Shown here: positions 60,128 through 64,000 of the stretch, one piece after another
How positions within the stretch are numbered: position 1 is the first letter of the stretch
Layout of the letters: every line of letters begins with the position of its first letter
Assembly (NCBI GenBank): GCA_002345565.1
Contig: DDVS01000004.1
Coordinates: 434,001-498,000, forward strand
Reading direction: 5' to 3'
Origin: Flavobacteriales bacterium UBA2306
GTDB taxonomy: Bacteria > Bacteroidota > Bacteroidia > Flavobacteriales > Weeksellaceae
DNA: 64,000 nucleotides
Notes under the pieces: model-generated
What the model saw: only the letters and a program-made list of their open reading frames with translations
What the model was told of the DNA's origin: nothing
Database searches by the model: none
Translations under genes and position numbers: made by a program

Positions 60128-61081
60128 CTATTTTTTATCGGAATTTTTTCCAAAAACAGAGAAGTTAACATACTTTTTTGGATTTGCCTTTAAATCCTCT
60201 ATCAAAGTATTAAGATTCTCGGAAGTCTTTGTTAGATTATTGTAAAGTTGATCATCTTTAGCGAATTTACCAAGTGAACCTTCACCGTTTTGTATGCCAG
60301 AAATAACGTTATTAAGTTTAGCGGCAGTTTGGTTGAACTGATCTATGGTAGCATTAAGTTTATTAACGTCTACACGTTCTGCAACGGAACCATATTTATC
60401 CAAAGTATTGTTAGCCGTAGTCAAGGTTTGATTGGCGTTTGCCACTACTTCGTGTAATCCATTTTCATTGGATGCTAGGATGGCATTGGTTCTGTCAGAT
60501 GTGGATTTAAAAGATTCAATAGTTTTATTGAGATTGGACAATAAAAGTTTGATTTCTCTTCTGTTTTGTTCATCCACAATTTTATTGGTACTCGCCAGGG
60601 TAGAATCTAATTTCAGCAAAACACCCGATAGTTGATCTTTTACAGGCTTCACCTGAGAAGAAAGAGAGTTGAGCATAGAAAGTTGATAATTTCCCTGGAG
60701 CGTATCTCCGTCTTTAGCAGTTTCTCCTCCGTAAAAAAGATTGACTCTCATTTCTTTTCCAGACATCAAGCCGGGTTCAAAGATTTCTACAGTAGAATTT
60801 CTGGAAAACTCAAAAGTGTCATCTACGGTTATTTTGACTACAAAATGTAATTTGCCGTCTTTTGCAGTTACTGGTTTTATTTCATCTACCTGGCCCACTT
60901 TTAGTCCGTTGATAGAAACAGGGTTAGAAACAGCAAGGCCTTCTACATTATTGTATTTTGCATAGAAAACATTGTCTGTTGTAAAAAGATTTTTGCCTTT
61001 CATAAATTGATAGAGTATCACGAAACTTATAATGGCGAAAATGGCAATCAGACCTGCCTTTAATTCTTTACTTAACTTCAC
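60128..61081 (-). CDS. MCE/MlaD-family lipid-binding protein
   Basis: A 317-residue MlaD/MCE-domain protein that presents lipids in the periplasm for transport between membranes. One N-terminal helix (LKAGLIAIFAIISFVILYQF) is followed by the MCE domain with YNNVEGLAVSNPVSINGLKV and FEPGLMSGKEMRVNLFYGG. The rest is a long coiled-coil-like helix (about 140-300) rich in Asn and Leu, with repeated LNKTI and TLTTANNTL patterns. The ATPase and permease partners (MlaF and MlaE) are not in the window. Confidence 0.87.
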   Translation of the reverse strand: MKLSKELKAGLIAIFAIISFVILYQFMKGKNLFTTDNVFYAKYNNVEGLAVSNPVSINGLKVGQVDEIKPVTAKDGKLHFVVKITVDDTFEFSRNSTVEIFEPGLMSGKEMRVNLFYGGETAKDGDTLQGNYQLSMLNSLSSQVKPVKDQLSGVLLKLDSTLASTNKIVDEQNRREIKLLLSNLNKTIESFKSTSDRTNAILASNENGLHEVVANANQTLTTANNTLDKYGSVAERVDVNKLNATIDQFNQTAAKLNNVISGIQNGEGSLGKFAKDDQLYNNLTKTSENLNTLIEDLKANPKKYVNFSVFGKNSDKK

Positions 61082-61140
61082 GTTTTTTTTAATTTTCTAG
61101 TTAGCAAATATATGAATATTGGATTTATAATTGATATAAA

Positions 61141-61190
61141 TAAAAAAACAACAAAAGCGACAATTATGCCGCTTTTGTTGTTTTTTCATA
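61141..61190 (-). terminator. Intrinsic terminator of the PpiD-like gene
   Basis: A perfect 15-base stem (AAAACAACAAAAGCG at 61145-61159 and its complement at 61170-61184) encloses a ten-base loop. On the minus strand a T-run follows, just after the stop codon of the foldase gene. Confidence 0.85.
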
Positions 61191-61201
61191 GAATGTAGAA
61201 A

Positions 61202-63349
61202 TTAATGTTGAGCTGTTTTATCCCAAACTTCTATTCTGTAATCTTTGATGTCAGCATTATCCTGCAGACTTCTCAAGAATGATCCGTTGAATTGTTGAGA
61301 AGCTTGTTGTGTCATAGATTCTACAATTTGTTTGATGTCGCCAGGCAATTTATTTGTAGAAACAGATTTTTTAACTACAAGATAAACACCTGTCATCCCT
61401 TCAATAGGCTGAGAAAGTTTATTAGCTGCGTTTCCAAATGCAGCACCGGCAACTTTAGGTTCCATTGCTCCATTAACACTTGGATTGAATAGATTAACCG
61501 TTGCACTAGCTTTAGCTACACCAAGACCTTTCGCCGCCTGATCTAGAGAAGTATATTTTCCATTATTGATTTTCTCAATAATTTTCTTAGCCAGAAGTTT
61601 GTTTTTAACAATTGGCTCAATCTGATCTCTTACAGTTTCCGGATCTGCAAGGCCTTCTTCTTGTTTACCTACAACATAAGCAACAATTCTGTCTCCAGTT
61701 CCTTCTACAGTAAAGATGTCTGTATCTCCGATTTCTCTTTTCTTATCAAATGCCCAAGCAATTACCTCAGCATCTTTATCTGTTCCAATGCCTGGAAGTG
61801 TTCCCTGGAAACGGCTTACAGATTTAGGATTTTGGAATTGATATTTATTTTTTTCCGCAAGAGTTTTGAACTGATTAAAGGTTTTACCTTCTGTTTGTTG
61901 GATAAATCTTGTAGCTTGAGTCAACACTTGATTTTCCGTTTTATCAGAAGCTTTGATGTTTTTAGCTAAGTGAGCAATTTTATATTTTAAAGCTTCTGGT
62001 CTTTCGTCAACTCTAATAATGTGAAAACCAAAATTGGTTTCAGCTAAACCAATATCACCTTTTCTGTGCGACGCTAAAAAGCTAAGATATCCTGGCGCAA
62101 AAGGAGAAGATGGCGTTGTCCAACCCACACTTCCTTTTCTCTCAACAGCATTGGGTTCATCTGACTGCTTCAAATCTTCTTCAAATTTTGCTGGATTGGC
62201 TTTAACTTCTGCTAAAATTTTATCCGCCAAAACTTTTGCTTCTTCTTTAGTTCTTGTCGCAGATGATCTTTCTGCTCCTTTGTAAGCAATCAAAATATGA
62301 CTTGAACTAACTGAATCAGAAGGCTTCATTTGCTTATCCAAAACCTTAGATACAACATAAAGATTCTGTTCTTTATAAGGACCAAAAACTTGTCCAATAG
62401 TAGCTGTAGCAACTTTATCTTTAATTTCCGTGGGCAATTGGGATGGTGTTACATACTGAGGAATAAAAGGTACATCAGAATTAAGTTCTACGAACATAGA
62501 GTCATTCTTTGTATTCTGGAAGTTTTCAGTTCCGTTAGAAGCATCTGTTCCTTTAAGGTAAAGCTTGTTAAGTTCATTCAAAGTTGCTGCATCGTCCTGA
62601 GGACTTGGTGTAGCCGGGAAATAAGCGTAAGCTAAGTTTCTGCTTGCAGTTGCTTTAAATCTTGTAGGGTGCAATTTGATGTAATCCGCAAGATCCTGAG
62701 TCGTCACTTTTACGTCATTCTTTTTAGAAAATTCCAGATAATCTACTTTTACAAAATCGATGTTGGCCATCTCATCACGGAATTTCATCATCAATTCAGC
62801 TTCTTTTTTGCTTGTAGTAATTCCAGACGTGATGTTACCAAAAAGCATTCTAGCCATCATTCTGTACTCGATTGCTTTTCTGTTTTTCAACCAGAAATTA
62901 TAATTTTCAGGATTTGTAGCCTGAGATTTTTCTATCTCGGATTTAATTTCCTGAAGTTTGAAATTTCCTTTTTCATCAAAATATTGTTGATTCTGAGCAA
63001 AAATAGGATCGTATTGTAATTGGCTCCAGAAGATATCGTCTGTCAACTTAAGTCCCATTTTTTCAAACTGTTGTTTAATCAATTTTGATTGAACAAGAAT
63101 CTGCCAAGCTTGCTCTTCAAGACCTTTTGTAGGTTGGCCTTGTTGCTGAGCCTGTTGTTGCATTATGAAAAGCTGGTCGTTGAACTCGTCTCTGGTAATA
63201 TCTTCACCATTTACCTTACCAAAAACGTTCGGATTCTTTGAAAACATCTTCTCAAAAGTATCCGCATTGAAAAGAAATGATACCAATCCTAGTGCTATTA
63301 CACCTAATAGTAGCCAAGACCTTTTTCTAATTTCACCTAAAATTGCCAT
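61202..63349 (-). CDS. Peptidyl-prolyl isomerase, PpiD/SurA-like membrane-anchored foldase
   Basis: A 715-residue periplasmic folding factor. One membrane anchor (RKRSWLLLGVIALGLVSFLF) is followed by a SurA_N-type chaperone region (NVFGKVNGEDITRDEFNDQL onwards). A parvulin (PpiC) domain spans about residues 344-450, with VSSSHILIAYKGAERSSATR and GSVGWTTPSSPFAPGYLSFL plus AETNFGFHIIRVDERPE. A second chaperone part follows. The layout matches PpiD of Bacteroidota. It assists exported proteins near the translocon. A weak -7-like box (TATTTTCG) precedes it. Confidence 0.9.
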   Translation of the reverse strand: MAILGEIRKRSWLLLGVIALGLVSFLFNADTFEKMFSKNPNVFGKVNGEDITRDEFNDQLFIMQQQAQQQGQPTKGLEEQAWQILVQSKLIKQQFEKMGLKLTDDIFWSQLQYDPIFAQNQQYFDEKGNFKLQEIKSEIEKSQATNPENYNFWLKNRKAIEYRMMARMLFGNITSGITTSKKEAELMMKFRDEMANIDFVKVDYLEFSKKNDVKVTTQDLADYIKLHPTRFKATASRNLAYAYFPATPSPQDDAATLNELNKLYLKGTDASNGTENFQNTKNDSMFVELNSDVPFIPQYVTPSQLPTEIKDKVATATIGQVFGPYKEQNLYVVSKVLDKQMKPSDSVSSSHILIAYKGAERSSATRTKEEAKVLADKILAEVKANPAKFEEDLKQSDEPNAVERKGSVGWTTPSSPFAPGYLSFLASHRKGDIGLAETNFGFHIIRVDERPEALKYKIAHLAKNIKASDKTENQVLTQATRFIQQTEGKTFNQFKTLAEKNKYQFQNPKSVSRFQGTLPGIGTDKDAEVIAWAFDKKREIGDTDIFTVEGTGDRIVAYVVGKQEEGLADPETVRDQIEPIVKNKLLAKKIIEKINNGKYTSLDQAAKGLGVAKASATVNLFNPSVNGAMEPKVAGAAFGNAANKLSQPIEGMTGVYLVVKKSVSTNKLPGDIKQIVESMTQQASQQFNGSFLRSLQDNADIKDYRIEVWDKTAQH

Positions 63350-63446
63350 TTTATGTTATATGTTTATAATCAGTTTGCGAAAATACATATTTTTGGTAGA
63401 ATAGGAAAAATATTTTAGAAACATTTGTAAATGTGTTGAGTAAAAT

Positions 63447-63472
63447 GAAAAAACCTCCAAAATGTGGAGGTT
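63447..63472 (-). terminator. Intrinsic terminator of the gene at the right edge
   Basis: AACCTCCA and TGGAGGTT form an eight-base stem with a five-base loop. On the minus strand a T-run follows. Confidence 0.75.
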
Positions 63473-63479
63473 CTCAAAT

Positions 63480-64000
63480 CTATTTGTTATTTTTCTTATC
63501 TAATATTTTTTCTCGCATTTTGCCTTCATTTTGAAATAATTTAAGCACTTGTTGCGGCGAAAGAATGGTTAAAAATTTCTCTGCATAGGCTCTTCGATTA
63601 TCCAGAAGTTGCTGACCTACGTCAAAACTTTGGTTCAGACGGTTTTTAGCATCGTTATCAGAAAGGTTTTCAAAACTTTTATCAGAGTGGAATTTTTCCT
63701 TTATAAGTTTCTGGTTATTTTGATATTCTGCATAGAGATTTTTAAACTCTTCTTGTTTATCTGCGGGGATTTCTAAATCATCTATTACAATATTTTCCTT
63801 CATTTTTTGAAGAAAAGCAGAACGTTCTTTTGGGGACATATTATTTACCGCTGTTTTTTTATCGTCCAGGTTCATTGTCTTCCATTCAGAGGCTTTGGGT
63901 ATAGTTGAATTTGCAGATCTCTGGTAGCTTGCAGTCGGAGATAATGAACTTGTAGTATTACTCCTATAAGTAGATGTAGAAGAAGCTCTTCCTGCGGTAG
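63480..64000 (-). CDS. Hypothetical protein, partial; resembles Spy/CpxP-like sigma-factor-associated proteins
   Basis: The frame stays open from the stop at 63480 to the right edge, giving at least 173 residues. The Met at 63873-63875 is therefore probably internal. The visible N-terminal part is Ser/Thr-rich (GRASSTSTYRSNTTSSLSPT). The C-terminal 130 residues are helical and charged, with DDLEIPADKQEEFKNLYAEY and RRAYAEKFLTILSPQQVLKL, reminiscent of LTXXQ/Spy-like Bacteroidota proteins annotated as sensors of ECF-type sigma factor. The function is not known. The terminator at 63447-63472 follows. Confidence 0.65.
   Translation of the reverse strand, partial: TAGRASSTSTYRSNTTSSLSPTASYQRSANSTIPKASEWKTMNLDDKKTAVNNMSPKERSAFLQKMKENIVIDDLEIPADKQEEFKNLYAEYQNNQKLIKEKFHSDKSFENLSDNDAKNRLNQSFDVGQQLLDNRRAYAEKFLTILSPQQVLKLFQNEGKMREKILDKKNNK

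Overview
The window looks like a chromosomal segment of a member of the Flavobacteriales (Bacteroidota), most like Chryseobacterium and its relatives. The DNA is AT-rich, and genes have almost no Shine-Dalgarno sequences but often carry the Bacteroidota promoter -7 box TAnnTTTG. Gene content agrees: a complete alternative complex III (actABCDEF), an S46 dipeptidyl-peptidase, Bacteroidota-type TonB proteins, a GH3-family protein, and an OmpA protein with thrombospondin type 3 repeats.

Layout. 1-9 kb: a cut SPOR-domain gene divergent from the six-gene quinol:electron-acceptor oxidoreductase operon. 9-15 kb: a PolB-type exonuclease, a MIP18/DUF59 protein, an OsmC homologue lacking both cysteines, an HMG-CoA-lyase-type enzyme, pepT, sufE and two glycosyltransferases. 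15-28 kb: small housekeeping and accessory genes (VanZ, YkgJ, truncated haemoglobin, an AlkD-like glycosylase, a SecD-P1-head protein, a CAT-like acetyltransferase, a CPA1 antiporter, hflX, OsmC, S46 peptidase, chaA, bcp, nth). 28-36 kb: a DinB pseudogene, HPP and DUF885 genes, a TonB/TlpA/ExbB/TonB cluster and folC. 36-42 kb: two nearly identical tRNA-Val genes, a wrecked GH13 amylase pseudogene, an ABC-F gene, smpB, ompA and yebC. 42-47 kb: the heme operon hemA-hemC-hemD-[RhuM-Fic]-hemE. 47-53 kb: the cell-shape operon mreBCD-mrdA-rodA, divergent from hemA, followed by a decayed membrane-protein gene. 53-64 kb: rplU-rpmA, the GH3 gene, an SMR exporter, an MFS transporter, two Fe-S proteins of heterodisulfide-reductase type, an MCE/MlaD protein, a PpiD/SurA-like foldase and a cut gene at the right edge.

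How it works together. The Act complex passes electrons from menaquinol to a cytochrome c or an oxidase encoded elsewhere, because no cox genes follow it. The hem operon makes the tetrapyrrole precursor needed by the haem proteins, including the six CXXCH sites of ActA. MreBCD-PBP2-RodA form the elongasome. Much of the window is ordinary core genome.

The unusual signals are: a two-copy intergenic element with conserved ends and different inner hairpins; a family of TTTGCG/TTTGTG inverted repeats; a RhuM-Fic gene inserted seamlessly into the heme operon; several proteins that have lost signature residues (OsmC, endonuclease III, ABC-F); an ExbB/TonB cluster without ExbD; and three clear pseudogenes. 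I saw no CRISPR array, prophage, insertion sequence or rRNA.
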